64,000 nt of DNA from positions 31,666 through 95,665 of the forward strand of contig QKBC01000014.1 of assembly GCA_003246205.1 (NCBI GenBank). The letters are read 5' to 3'. This DNA comes from Flavobacterium haoranii (GTDB taxonomy: Bacteria > Bacteroidota > Bacteroidia > Flavobacteriales > Flavobacteriaceae). Under the pieces are notes generated by a model. That model made no database searches, was not told where the DNA came from, and was given only the letters and a program-made list of their open reading frames with translations. The stretch's first letter is position 1. Each line of letters opens with the position of its first letter. Shown here piece by piece: positions 9,375 to 17,796 of the stretch. The translations under genes were made by a program, and so were the position numbers.

Positions 9375-9413
9375 CTTAAGATTACCTTAAAGTAAAATTA
9401 AGAAAAACTTAGT
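9375..9413 (-). promoter_or_regulatory. 11-base-period CTTAAG direct repeats upstream of the RND gene
   Basis: Four half-sites start exactly 11 bases apart: CTTAAG at 9375, CTTAAA at 9386, ATTAAG at 9397, CTTAGT at 9408. They overlap the end of the kinase gene and sit 21 bases upstream (minus-strand sense) of a near-consensus -7 box (TAGTTTTA, 9346-9353). Tandem 10-11-base direct repeats are typical of OmpR/PhoB-family binding sites; the neighbouring regulator (10781-11440) is the obvious candidate. Confidence 0.65.
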
Positions 9414-10774
9414 AAAACTGTAGTTCCCAGATTTTCTTTACTTGAGATAGAAATTGTAATGTTCAATAAATCACATAGGCGTTTCACTATTGATAATCCT
9501 ATCCCTGTACCTTTTATTTCCGGGTGCAAAGTTGCATTGGAACGAAAAAATGAATTGTAGATCTTGTCTAAATCTTTTTTTGAAATTCCGATACCGTTAT
9601 CTGTTATTTTACATTCTAATCCTTTTTCTGTCTGCAAGGCTTCAATAATCAATTTACCATCGGTATTTGAATATTTTAAAGCATTTGAAATCAAATTGTT
9701 AAATATAATTGAAATCAAATAATAATCAGAATGTAATGTGCAATTATCATCAACTTTAGTAACGATTGAGATATTTTTGCTTTTGATTTGTTGGGAAAAT
9801 CTAGAAATAATATCTAAAAGCAAGGCATTAAGATGTATGGTATCGTTTTTAATATTTTGTTTTTGATTTTCAAACCGTGCTAACAATAACAATTGATCAA
9901 TTAAAGTGTTCAAGCGATCCACTTCACTAATACAAAATGCTATTTTTTCATCATATTCTTCTTTTGTTCTGGGCTTTCTAATCAAAACTTCTAAAGTTCC
10001 TTTTATTATTGCTAACGGTGTTCGCAACTCATGTGAAGCATCAGAAGTGAATTGTTTTTCACGCTCAACAGCACTTTCAATTCGATCTAGTAATTGGTTG
10101 ATTTGAAGTGATAATCGATATAATTCGTCTTTATTATTCGGCAATGGAATTCTATTGGATAAATTGTCTTTAGTAATAGAATTTGAGGTTTCAATAATAG
10201 CGCTAATGGGAGTTATACTTCTTCCGGCAAAAAAACGGGCGATGAAAAATAAAATTACTAAGATTAAAGGATAGGTTACTAAAAGTACGTTTTGTAAAAT
10301 CACAACAAAATCGATATCGTCTAATGACATCGCTACAACCATATAACCGACAATTGCATTGTTGTCTATAATTTCTGTTTGGATTTGACGAATCTTTTTT
10401 CCGTTGATTTCCGAATCTATGAATTGATTATTCTTGCTTTTGTCATACAGTAATAAATCTTTGTCTTTTAAATTAGGTGATTTATCAATTAATTCTTTAT
10501 TTGGGTCATAGAATTCTACAAAAACAGGATTAACATCAATAGAATTATGCTCTCTATCTCTCCATTGGTTAACTCTGATTAAATATGTTTGATTATTATC
10601 CAGCGTAACACTTTGCAGATGTTTTTGTTGTTCTTTAGTAATTTCATCATTAATATGAGAATTGATACCTAACTTAGAAACATGAAATAAAAAGAGAAAG
10701 ACAATGCCTATTAATAAAGCTGTACTTACAATATAATAAAAAGCTATTCTATTTTTAAAAGAAAGTGAAAACAT
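9398..10774 (-). CDS. Membrane sensor histidine kinase (two-component system)
   Basis: Inner-membrane sensor kinase of 458 residues: TM1 about 10-30, an extracytoplasmic sensor region (about 31-155), TM2 about 158-178, then a HAMP linker, HisKA with SHELRTPLA carrying the phospho-His, and the ATPase domain with NLISNALKYSN, DNGIGIS and GTGIGLSIVK boxes. All catalytic boxes are intact. It begins 6 bases after the response regulator and ends the thioredoxin-ApbE-DUF4266-DUF3570 operon, and is immediately upstream of the metal pump, suggesting it senses metal or envelope stress. The ligand is unknown. Confidence 0.95.
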   Translation of the reverse strand: MFSLSFKNRIAFYYIVSTALLIGIVFLFLFHVSKLGINSHINDEITKEQQKHLQSVTLDNNQTYLIRVNQWRDREHNSIDVNPVFVEFYDPNKELIDKSPNLKDKDLLLYDKSKNNQFIDSEINGKKIRQIQTEIIDNNAIVGYMVVAMSLDDIDFVVILQNVLLVTYPLILVILFFIARFFAGRSITPISAIIETSNSITKDNLSNRIPLPNNKDELYRLSLQINQLLDRIESAVEREKQFTSDASHELRTPLAIIKGTLEVLIRKPRTKEEYDEKIAFCISEVDRLNTLIDQLLLLARFENQKQNIKNDTIHLNALLLDIISRFSQQIKSKNISIVTKVDDNCTLHSDYYLISIIFNNLISNALKYSNTDGKLIIEALQTEKGLECKITDNGIGISKKDLDKIYNSFFRSNATLHPEIKGTGIGLSIVKRLCDLLNITISISSKENLGTTVLLSFS

Positions 10775-10780
10775 AGTGCG

Positions 10781-11440
10781 TTAATCATTAGCTATATAAC
10801 CAACACCGCGAATAGTTTTTATCAGATCCTGGTCTTTTGATAAATTAAGTTTTTTACGAATAGCGTTCATAAATACATCAATAACTCCGGTATCGTATTC
10901 AAAATGAATATCCCAAACATCTTCTATTATCTTGTTACGAGTACAAACTTTACCTTTATTTTCAATTAAATAGGCTAAAAGTTCAAATTCTCTTTGGGTC
11001 AGCGATACTTCATTCTTTCCTACTAATACCTGGAATGTATTTTTATTCAGCGTTATATTGCCCAACTGCAAGATATTCTCTTCTTTTTGGCGAAAATGTA
11101 TTTTAATACGTTCTAATAATTCTTCAAAACTGAAAGGTTTTTTAATATAATCGTTTGCTCCGGCTTTTAAACCTTCGATAGTTTCCTGAACAGTATCTTT
11201 GGCTGTTAGAAATAGAATAGGAACTGTTTTATTTGTTTTCCTGATTTTCTGACATACTTCGAGCCCTGACATTTTAGGCATCATCCAATCCAGTAAAATA
11301 AGATCAAAAGAAGAATGGAGCGCTTTCTCCAAACCTTCCTCGCCATTCGTGGCTGTTGTTATGGAAAAACCTTCTTCTTCCAATCCTTGTTGCAAGAAAT
11401 TTAAAATACCTATTTCGTCTTCAACGATGAGTATGTTCAT
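10781..11440 (-). CDS. OmpR/PhoB-family response regulator
   Basis: Cytoplasmic DNA-binding partner of the adjacent kinase. The receiver domain (1 to about 115) has the acidic pair E7/D8, phospho-acceptor D51 in LLDWMMP, the conserved Thr (FLTAKD) and Lys (YIKKPFS). The C-terminal winged helix (about 125-219) has the usual SLTQREFELLAYL and TIRGVGY blocks. It lies 6 bases downstream of DUF3570 and 6 bases upstream of the kinase, so all six genes are probably one transcript. The 11-base CTTAAG repeats at three nearby promoters are the predicted targets. Confidence 0.95.
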   Translation of the reverse strand: MNILIVEDEIGILNFLQQGLEEEGFSITTATNGEEGLEKALHSSFDLILLDWMMPKMSGLEVCQKIRKTNKTVPILFLTAKDTVQETIEGLKAGANDYIKKPFSFEELLERIKIHFRQKEENILQLGNITLNKNTFQVLVGKNEVSLTQREFELLAYLIENKGKVCTRNKIIEDVWDIHFEYDTGVIDVFMNAIRKKLNLSKDQDLIKTIRGVGYIAND

Positions 11441-11446
11441 AATACT

Positions 11447-12943
11447 TTATTGTTGTACAAATTTAATAGCAAATGAAAAAATATTAGCATCTAAATTATT
11501 GCTTCTCCTATAATGATTATAGCGAAAATCAATATTCTTCAATCCAAACTTCCATACTTTAGCTCCCATAAAAATATCGGTATAACTAATACCTACACCA
11601 TATTGATTTGCATTAAAAGCCGATAAATCATAATCGGATGTATAATATTGTTCTGTGGATAAATGCGTCTCATAAGGAGCAAAATATTTTGCTTTAGTTT
11701 GATTGTAATAGCGATACATAGGGTAAACAGTAAATCGATCTGATAATTTCACCGGTATTTCTATACTTGCAGTATGTCCTTGTATTCCCCAATCATCCCA
11801 ATAATATCGATAGTATGTTCGTAATGTTAACCGTTCGTTCAAATAATAATTCCAGCGTATTCCTAAAGGTATTTTAAAACGAGTACTAGGTAAACGTTCT
11901 ATATCATCAGCCAATTGGAAAACATCTTGATTTTGAGAAGATGTATAATAAGGGATACTTGAAGGATTACCAATGTAAAAATTATCAATATCTGCAAAAT
12001 AAACACGTTGCATAGGATTTGACAACCATCCTTTTTGTTGAACTAAATCAAAAAACAAGGAAAATTGGGAATACTTATTCAGAACTTGAGAAAAAGTAAA
12101 GGATAAAGAATAAGAATTTCTTGATTTATCAGTTATAAACGGCGATTTATAAGGTGACCAAACATAGCTACCACTTTTATTGATAGCAGTTCCTGATTGG
12201 TCATAAATTGTGACACCACTAAAAAAACCGGCATTTAAATTCTGATTGGCTTCATAATACGAATCAAGCTCTGTAGGGTATCTAGGATTCCATTTATCCA
12301 AAAATATTTTTGTACTTATATTTAAGGTTGTGTTTTTATCATTAAAAAGCTTTGTTAAACCTCCTCCAAATCCGAAAGAATTATAATCAAATTCACTTGA
12401 AATTGAAGCATCAACATTTACAATAGTATTTCTATCATCTGAACTATGACTATAATCAGCTGTAATATTCTTCCAAACATCTGAAGCAGAAGCACCAGAT
12501 GATGCAGCCCATGGTGTAGGTGTAGGTACTACAGCATAATTTGTAGTAGTAGTTGTCGTATGTGAAGAAGCTCCGGTAACTATTGTTGTAGTACCTGTTG
12601 GGACTTTCTTAGTTCTATCAAAAGGATTTAAGTTACTTGAAGATGCTGAAGTATATGCCGAAATACCGGCATTTACAGTTAACACATCGTCATCATTAAT
12701 AGGCATCGCCACAACAATTGTCGGGGTGATATCCTGTAATTTTTCAGTACCTATTCCTCCCGTTACAGAAGCATGAACACCATCTTGATTATAATAACTC
12801 ATTAAATAATCAATTTCGGTACTTTCTAACACACGTTTTTTATAAGATACCGAAGTAGAGTCGGTTTCTTGAGAAAAAGCAAACCAACTTATAAAGGTTA
12901 ATACTATAACTAATTTAAATTTCATCAATCTTGTTTTTAACAT
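11447..12943 (-). CDS. DUF3570 family protein, probable outer-membrane beta-barrel
   Basis: Member of DUF3570, a family of unknown function; recognised from the YYNQDGVHASVTGGIGTEKL start and the alternating aromatic beta-strand pattern throughout, ending in Phe-Val-Gln-Gln. A signal peptide (KFKLVIVLTFISWFAFSQ) is clear; either the first ATG or the one at 12925 could start it. Residues about 112-158 form a Thr/Ser/Pro-rich insertion unlike the rest. Many strands (for example LTLRTYYRYYWDDWGI and FTVYPMYRYYNQ) look like transmembrane beta strands. The ATG overlaps the DUF4266 stop (TAATG). Function unknown; co-occurrence with DUF4266, ApbE and thioredoxin implies an exported redox role. Confidence 0.85.
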   Translation of the reverse strand: MLKTRLMKFKLVIVLTFISWFAFSQETDSTSVSYKKRVLESTEIDYLMSYYNQDGVHASVTGGIGTEKLQDITPTIVVAMPINDDDVLTVNAGISAYTSASSSNLNPFDRTKKVPTGTTTIVTGASSHTTTTTTNYAVVPTPTPWAASSGASASDVWKNITADYSHSSDDRNTIVNVDASISSEFDYNSFGFGGGLTKLFNDKNTTLNISTKIFLDKWNPRYPTELDSYYEANQNLNAGFFSGVTIYDQSGTAINKSGSYVWSPYKSPFITDKSRNSYSLSFTFSQVLNKYSQFSLFFDLVQQKGWLSNPMQRVYFADIDNFYIGNPSSIPYYTSSQNQDVFQLADDIERLPSTRFKIPLGIRWNYYLNERLTLRTYYRYYWDDWGIQGHTASIEIPVKLSDRFTVYPMYRYYNQTKAKYFAPYETHLSTEQYYTSDYDLSAFNANQYGVGISYTDIFMGAKVWKFGLKNIDFRYNHYRRSNNLDANIFSFAIKFVQQ

Positions 12944-13152
12944 TAATTACAACCACAACCGCCTCCTGTTTTTCCGCCATTAGCTCCCGCTGCAGCTTCT
13001 CGGTAGACTTGAAAATTTGTTTCAAATCGTTCTGATTGACGCGCAGATAGCTTCATGTCAGGGTCATTAATATATTGTTTATCATATTCTTTTACAGTAT
13101 TACAGGATTGTAATAAAGTAATAACACTAAAAACTAATAAAATCTTTTTCAT
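12943..13152 (-). CDS. DUF4266 small lipoprotein with C-terminal GGGCGCN
   Basis: A 69-residue precursor with lipobox LQSC (Cys17), giving a mature lipoprotein of about 53 residues. Its centre (DPDMKLSARQSERFETNFQVYREAAAG is the run at about 31-57) is helical and charged, and it ends in a glycine-rich tail with two cysteines, GGGCGCN (Cys66, Cys68). This is the DUF4266 signature. The closely spaced C-terminal cysteines could bind metal, take part in disulfide exchange with the operon's thioredoxin, or be modified; none of this is shown. It is packed between ApbE (1 base) and DUF3570 (overlapping). Confidence 0.85.
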   Translation of the reverse strand: MKKILLVFSVITLLQSCNTVKEYDKQYINDPDMKLSARQSERFETNFQVYREAAAGANGGKTGGGCGCN

Positions 13153-13153
13153 A

Positions 13154-14131
13154 TCATTGGTATTTTTTAATATCTATATTTTTAGAAGCAAATATTTCGC
13201 CTTTGTCATTTACAAGAATACACTCTATTCCTGGTAATTGGTTTACAAAATCTAACCCTACTTCTTTTCCCATAACAAAAATAGAAGTTGCTAGGGCATC
13301 TGCTAATTCTGTTTTTTTTGCAAAAACAGAAACGCTAACTAATCCCGATGCTGGATATCCTGTACGAGGATCTATAATATGTGAATATCGCTTACCATTA
13401 AAGGTAACATATTTTTCATAACTCCCAGAAGTTTCTACAGCACTGTCTATTAACGGAAAAGTTGCAAATACCTTACTTTTATTCATAGGATTAATAATTG
13501 CAACGGTCCATGGTTTTCCATCTATTTGATATCCCCAAACATTAATATCACCAGAAACATTAACTACTCCTGCTGTACAACCTTCACTCTGTAACAAATC
13601 TTTAATGTTATCAGCAATATAGCCTTGGCCAATTCCACCAAGTCCTAATTTCATTCCTTTATTTTTTAGAAATATTGTTAATTCTTCTGTGTTTAAAATA
13701 ATATTCTGATAACCTACTCGTTCTACAGATTTTTTAATTTCTTCTGGAGTAGGCATTTTTTTCATGCTTCCGTCAAACTTCCATATCTTATCCATTGAAG
13801 CATAGCTAATATCAAATGCTCCTTCTGTTAGTTTGGAAATTTGTATGGCTCTGCTCACTAAGTTAAAAACTTCCTTACTTACTTTTACAGGTTTAATTCC
13901 TGCATTTTTATTGACTTGAGAAATTTCTGTTGAGGGAATCCAATCTGAAATTAAATTTTCTACACGTTTTACTTCTGCAATTGCCATATTGCAAAAATAC
14001 TCTCCTTTAGTACTATCCGGAACTACTACTGTAATTTCGAAAGGACTTCCTAATAACCCTTGTTGTTTTTTGTATACAATTTGGGCATTAGATAAAAAAC
14101 TGCAAAATATGAGGAGGAGTAAATAGCGCAT
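13154..14131 (-). CDS. apbE: FAD:protein FMN transferase (ApbE family), secreted
   Basis: Mg-dependent enzyme that covalently attaches FMN from FAD to Thr/Ser of exported proteins. A signal peptide (RYLLLLIFCSFLSNAQ) places it in the periplasm. Family motifs are intact: DISYASMDKIWKF, GGIGQGYIADNI, VNVSGDINVWG, ETSGSYEKY, YSHIIDPRTGYPA, and LADALATSIFVMG. Length 325 is typical. The flavin acceptor is not obvious: I see no classical flavinylation motif in the window's exported proteins, so the DUF4266/DUF3570 partners or a remote gene may be the target. Two bases separate it from the thioredoxin gene. Confidence 0.95.
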   Translation of the reverse strand: MRYLLLLIFCSFLSNAQIVYKKQQGLLGSPFEITVVVPDSTKGEYFCNMAIAEVKRVENLISDWIPSTEISQVNKNAGIKPVKVSKEVFNLVSRAIQISKLTEGAFDISYASMDKIWKFDGSMKKMPTPEEIKKSVERVGYQNIILNTEELTIFLKNKGMKLGLGGIGQGYIADNIKDLLQSEGCTAGVVNVSGDINVWGYQIDGKPWTVAIINPMNKSKVFATFPLIDSAVETSGSYEKYVTFNGKRYSHIIDPRTGYPASGLVSVSVFAKKTELADALATSIFVMGKEVGLDFVNQLPGIECILVNDKGEIFASKNIDIKKYQ

Positions 14132-14133
14132 TT

Positions 14134-14568
14134 TTATTTTTCTAAAGCGTGGATCATTTTAATATATTCAGCAGGAGAAATATTTTTAAATCCCATTTTT
14201 CCTAAAACTTTACCCTCGGGTGTCAATACTACTACCAGAGGAAAGCTTCCTTCCTTATTATACTTTTCTGCCAAAGCTCTATTGTGAGCTGTTTGCTCTT
14301 CAGAAAGTTGATTTGCCTTTTTTCTAGGGAAATTGGCACGAACTAGAACCCAGTTTTCAGCTGATTCTTTTTTAAATTCTTCTGATTGCCAAATATTTCT
14401 ATCTAGCCTGATACAAGGTGCACACCAATCAGAACCTGAAAAGATCATAATAATATTTTTATTTTCAGTCTGTGCAATTTTTTTGGCTTCTTCAAAATTG
14501 TATTTCCAATCTTGTGAAAACCCCATTATAGAACATAACAAAATAAATAGAGTCGCGATCTTTTTCAT
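14134..14568 (-). CDS. Exported thioredoxin-fold protein
   Basis: A 144-residue periplasmic thioredoxin-like protein: signal peptide (KKIATLFILLCSIMGFSQ), then the thioredoxin fold with the active site SDWCAPCIRLD and the cis-Pro region SFPLVVVLTPEG. The first gene of the six-gene operon. It could reduce disulfides in the cysteine-bearing DUF4266 lipoprotein or maintain the ApbE system; this is inferred from context. An 11-base-repeat site lies about 65 bases upstream of the start. Confidence 0.93.
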   Translation of the reverse strand: MKKIATLFILLCSIMGFSQDWKYNFEEAKKIAQTENKNIIMIFSGSDWCAPCIRLDRNIWQSEEFKKESAENWVLVRANFPRKKANQLSEEQTAHNRALAEKYNKEGSFPLVVVLTPEGKVLGKMGFKNISPAEYIKMIHALEK

Positions 14569-14633
14569 CTTTATTAAATATTTATTACAAATTAAACGAT
14601 TTATAGTTGTAATAAGTATACTAAATTTTTCTT

Positions 14634-14662
14634 CTTAAGTAAATCTTAATTTATCTTTTAAG
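14634..14662 (-). promoter_or_regulatory. CTTAAG direct repeats upstream of the thioredoxin operon
   Basis: CTTAAG at 14634 and CTTAAT at 14645 are 11 bases apart, followed by TTTAAG at 14657, 12 bases on. The pattern matches the sites at 9375 and 17756 but is less regular, and I cannot find an equally good -7 box 21 bases downstream. It would make the operon that encodes the regulator autoregulated. Confidence 0.5.
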
Positions 14663-14722
14663 AATAGCTACTTTTTTAAGCAATTTTCTCTGTAACAATT
14701 AGATTCATAGCATTCTAATTTA

Positions 14723-14930
14723 TTATGATTTATAAATCTTCTTTACAATAAACTTATCATACTCTTTTGTAAATTTATGAAATTCTTTTATTATTTTTTC
14801 GGGTAATTTTTCTTTATCAACAGAAATTTTTACCGTTAAAATAAAAGGAATTTTAGAAGCTGGTAACAATAAATTCCAGTATTAGGAATTAAAATCAAAC
14901 TTGCACCATTATTTATAGCACTCAATCAAA
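14723..14930 (-). pseudogene. Decayed gene remnant, frameshifted
   Basis: Between the PAP2 gene and the thioredoxin operon the minus strand holds two protein-like pieces in different frames: one with SAINNGASLILIPNTG (about 14930-14875), and a second with ASKIPFILTVKISVDKEKLP and EFHKFTKEYDKFIVKKIYKS ending at a stop at 14723. Joining them needs one frame change near 14880. There is no good start. The residue composition looks coding, so I read it as the tail of a lost gene; the family is not recognised and it could be chance in AT-rich DNA. Confidence 0.35.
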
Positions 14931-14987
14931 AATTAATAATTGTGATGAATTTTAAAAATATTATCTTCAAAATCATATAAAATCTCT

Positions 14988-15737
14988 TTAAAAAGTAATA
15001 GCTACTCCCACTCCATATTGGTTGCCATTATAAAAAGGCATTGCTACTTTATTTGATTTCTTTTTATTTTTGAAGATACTTCTTTTGAGCATAGGATGTA
15101 ACCAATATGCTACTTTAGTACTTATAATTCCTATTCCGGCTCCTGCTACAACATCTGTAAGCCAATGTCTGTCATTGTACATTCTGAAAAAACCTGTACC
15201 TGCCGCTACTATATATCCTGAAATACCATACCAAACGGATATATCTTTATATTCCTGATATAGAAATTCTGCTCCCATAAAGGCCGTTGCTGTATGTCCG
15301 GATGGAAAAGAATTATTGGAAGAGCCATCAGGTCTTTCCACTTTCGTTGTAGTCTTCAAACTATAAACCGTTCCGCCCATTAAAATATATGCTGTTGCCA
15401 AAATTATGGTTCTGTCCTTAAAATCATGCTTTCCTTGTATACCAAGTCCATTTAATGCATAAACCGAAAGAAACGGCAGATATTGAGAAAAATCATCTAT
15501 TGAAACTTTTTCATCAATACTTTCATTGAGTTCGTCTTTTATTTCTGAATTATAATATTTAATACCATCACTTTCAATACCAACTATACCATAACCAATC
15601 AAAATACTAGGGATAATTAACGACTTGTAATTAAATTTTAAATTTTGATCAGATGATTTTATAGTATCATTTTTTATCTCTTGTCCAAAAGTGACTAGAG
15701 TAAATAATATAGCTACTATTGAAAACGATATTTTCAT
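14988..15737 (-). CDS. PAP2-superfamily phosphatase, exported
   Basis: Membrane-associated acid-phosphatase-fold lipid phosphatase of 249 residues with a signal peptide (KISFSIVAILFTLVTFGQ). The tripartite active site is visible: KTTTKVERP (KxxxxxxRP), SFPSGHTATAF (PSGH) and RMYNDRHWLTDVVAG (R-H-D). Hydrophobic helices surround it. Probable substrates are undecaprenyl- or lipid-A-type phosphates. It follows the LTA-synthase-type gene by 14 bases, so the two should be one transcript that remodels envelope lipids. Confidence 0.9.
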   Translation of the reverse strand: MKISFSIVAILFTLVTFGQEIKNDTIKSSDQNLKFNYKSLIIPSILIGYGIVGIESDGIKYYNSEIKDELNESIDEKVSIDDFSQYLPFLSVYALNGLGIQGKHDFKDRTIILATAYILMGGTVYSLKTTTKVERPDGSSNNSFPSGHTATAFMGAEFLYQEYKDISVWYGISGYIVAAGTGFFRMYNDRHWLTDVVAGAGIGIISTKVAYWLHPMLKRSIFKNKKKSNKVAMPFYNGNQYGVGVAITF

Positions 15738-15751
15738 AAAAATTATCTGTT

Positions 15752-17701
15752 CTATTTTAATAGATTGTTATTGAAAAGGTAATCAGCGGTTTCGTACCAA
15801 GCAATCGTTTCTTTTTTAAATTTCGGATCCACTTTTTCCATTTCCAAACCGTTTGTTTCTGCGTTCCACATATATTGGTGGCAATTTTTCTTATTGGATA
15901 AGACTAAAACTTCATGATTCGGTTTTAAAAGTCCTAATTTTAAATAAGTAGCAATTAATGCTCTTGATTGATAATCATTTGCTTTTACATCATTTCCAAA
16001 GAAATTTGAAGTATAGTTCCAGTGCAATTGTCCGAACAATGTTGGAAAAATATCAACCTGACTACAAAGTGTTTGACATTTTTCAGGTTGAATAATCCCG
16101 TTTCCATAAATAATAGCCGGAATATGGTAATTTTTCACATCAATTTCATCTTTTCCGGCACTGCTGGCGCAATGGTCTGCAATAAAGACAAAAACAGTGT
16201 TTTTAAACCATGGCTTATTTTGGATTTTTCTAAACATTTCACCAATGGCAAAATCACTATACTTTACGGCTCCTTCTCTACCCGTTCCTGAAGGAATATC
16301 TATTTTTCCTTCCGGATATGTGTAAGGTCTGTGATTAGATGTTGTCATCACAAAATTAAAGAACGGCTTTTTGTCTTGATAACTTTTATCTGCCACTTTA
16401 ATCATTTTATTGTAGATATCTTCATCGCAAATTCCCCAGGCATTTTCAAAAGTAACTTCTTCATCTGTAATTATATGACGAGTTGTTTTTATTTCATCAT
16501 TTAAGATACTTCCTCTTCCTCTATCGTAGATATCAAAACCGTTTCCACCATAAAAAGCATTCATATTATCAAAATATCCATCACCTCCATAAAAGAAATT
16601 ACATTGGTAATTTTTATCTTTAAAAACATTAGCAACAGTATATAAATTACTATTATTCGGGCGCTTTACAATACTTTGTCCCGGCGTAGGTGGTATTGAT
16701 AGCGTAACTGCTTCCATTCCTCTAACAGTACGGTTGCCTGTAGCAAACAAGTTAGTTAAAAATAATCCTTTTTGTGCTAAACTATCTAAATTTTGTGTTA
16801 AATTTCCATTGTTTCCGAAAGAACGCATAAAATCAGCGCTCATACTTTCCATTAATACGAAGACTACATTAGGATGATTTTCAGGTACTGTATCGGTAAT
16901 ATTTCTTTTAATACATTCCTTTTGACAAATAAACTGGCTGTTTATTCTACTCAAATCTTGACGAATAATCGTAAAAGCCTCTTCTTCTGTTATTGTTTCA
17001 TAGAATGAAGCATAATCGAGTTTATTATTTCTAAATTCGGAAAAGAATGAATAAATACCTGCTTTTGAAATTTCATTATTGTATCGATTCTCAGACCATT
17101 CTGCCTGATTATTTTTAATAAAAAATGAATAGAATAAACAAACAAGCAAGCTTCCGCTAAAGATTAATGCCTTAGTTTTAAAATCTGATTTTCCTGAAAA
17201 TGTATCCTGAAAAACTTTATTCTTAGCAAAAAGAATAAAAATGAAAGCCACTAAAGCTAAAATTGAAGGGATTAAAATAACTAAAGGATAAGATTCGTTG
17301 ATATTTTTAACTACTTCGTAGGTATAAATCAAATAATCAACTGCCACAAAGTTAAAACGGCAGTGAAATTCTTCCCAAAATGTAATTTCGGCAAAAAAAG
17401 TAAAGGTAAAGATTAACGTAACCAATCCTGTTCCGAAAAGAGTAACGGTTTTATCAGGAATACTTCCAACCCATTTTTTAGGTATAATAAACAAATAAAA
17501 TGATACAATTACCCACAAAAAGGACAAAACTCCCAAATCAAAAAACAAACCGGTAAAAATGATTCGGATCAGTTTGATAAAACTTAAATCCAGATCGTTC
17601 AGTTGCCAGATCAAGAAAACGCTTCTCAGCAGAAATGAGATTAAAATAAAGCCTAAGCTAAACCATAATAAAGTTTTGTAACGTTTTGGAAATACAAACA
17701 T
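15752..17701 (-). CDS. LTA-synthase-family membrane sulfatase (phosphoglycerol/phosphoethanolamine transferase type)
   Basis: Inner-membrane enzyme of 649 residues: five TM helices in the first 195 residues, then a periplasmic alkaline-phosphatase/sulfatase fold. Metal and nucleophile sites are visible: FVLMESMSADF (Glu), the nucleophile Thr325 in TGNRTVRGMEA, and FVFIADHCAS (Asp-His). In Gram-negatives such proteins transfer phosphoglycerol or phosphoethanolamine from phospholipid to envelope glycans or lipid A; the acceptor here is unknown. Heads the operon with PAP2. Its promoter region carries the clearest CTTAAG repeat array in the window. Confidence 0.92.
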   Translation of the reverse strand: MFVFPKRYKTLLWFSLGFILISFLLRSVFLIWQLNDLDLSFIKLIRIIFTGLFFDLGVLSFLWVIVSFYLFIIPKKWVGSIPDKTVTLFGTGLVTLIFTFTFFAEITFWEEFHCRFNFVAVDYLIYTYEVVKNINESYPLVILIPSILALVAFIFILFAKNKVFQDTFSGKSDFKTKALIFSGSLLVCLFYSFFIKNNQAEWSENRYNNEISKAGIYSFFSEFRNNKLDYASFYETITEEEAFTIIRQDLSRINSQFICQKECIKRNITDTVPENHPNVVFVLMESMSADFMRSFGNNGNLTQNLDSLAQKGLFLTNLFATGNRTVRGMEAVTLSIPPTPGQSIVKRPNNSNLYTVANVFKDKNYQCNFFYGGDGYFDNMNAFYGGNGFDIYDRGRGSILNDEIKTTRHIITDEEVTFENAWGICDEDIYNKMIKVADKSYQDKKPFFNFVMTTSNHRPYTYPEGKIDIPSGTGREGAVKYSDFAIGEMFRKIQNKPWFKNTVFVFIADHCASSAGKDEIDVKNYHIPAIIYGNGIIQPEKCQTLCSQVDIFPTLFGQLHWNYTSNFFGNDVKANDYQSRALIATYLKLGLLKPNHEVLVLSNKKNCHQYMWNAETNGLEMEKVDPKFKKETIAWYETADYLFNNNLLK

Positions 17702-17755
17702 TTTAAAGAAAATTGATTAGTAAATGCAAAGTTCTATACTTCTATATTCTTTTTA

Positions 17756-17794
17756 CTTAAGACAAACTTAAGATTGAATTAAGATTTGCTTAAA
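17756..17794 (-). promoter_or_regulatory. Four CTTAAG direct repeats at exact 11-base period, upstream of the sulfatase operon
   Basis: CTTAAG 17756, CTTAAG 17767, ATTAAG 17778 and CTTAAA 17789 are each 11 bases apart. A -7-like box (GAACTTTG on the minus strand, 17727-17734) lies 21 bases from the nearest repeat, the same distance as at the RND promoter. The array lies just beyond the stop codon of the VWA-like gene. It fits a tandem-dimer OmpR-family site covering the -33 region. Confidence 0.7.
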
Positions 17795-17796
17795 AT

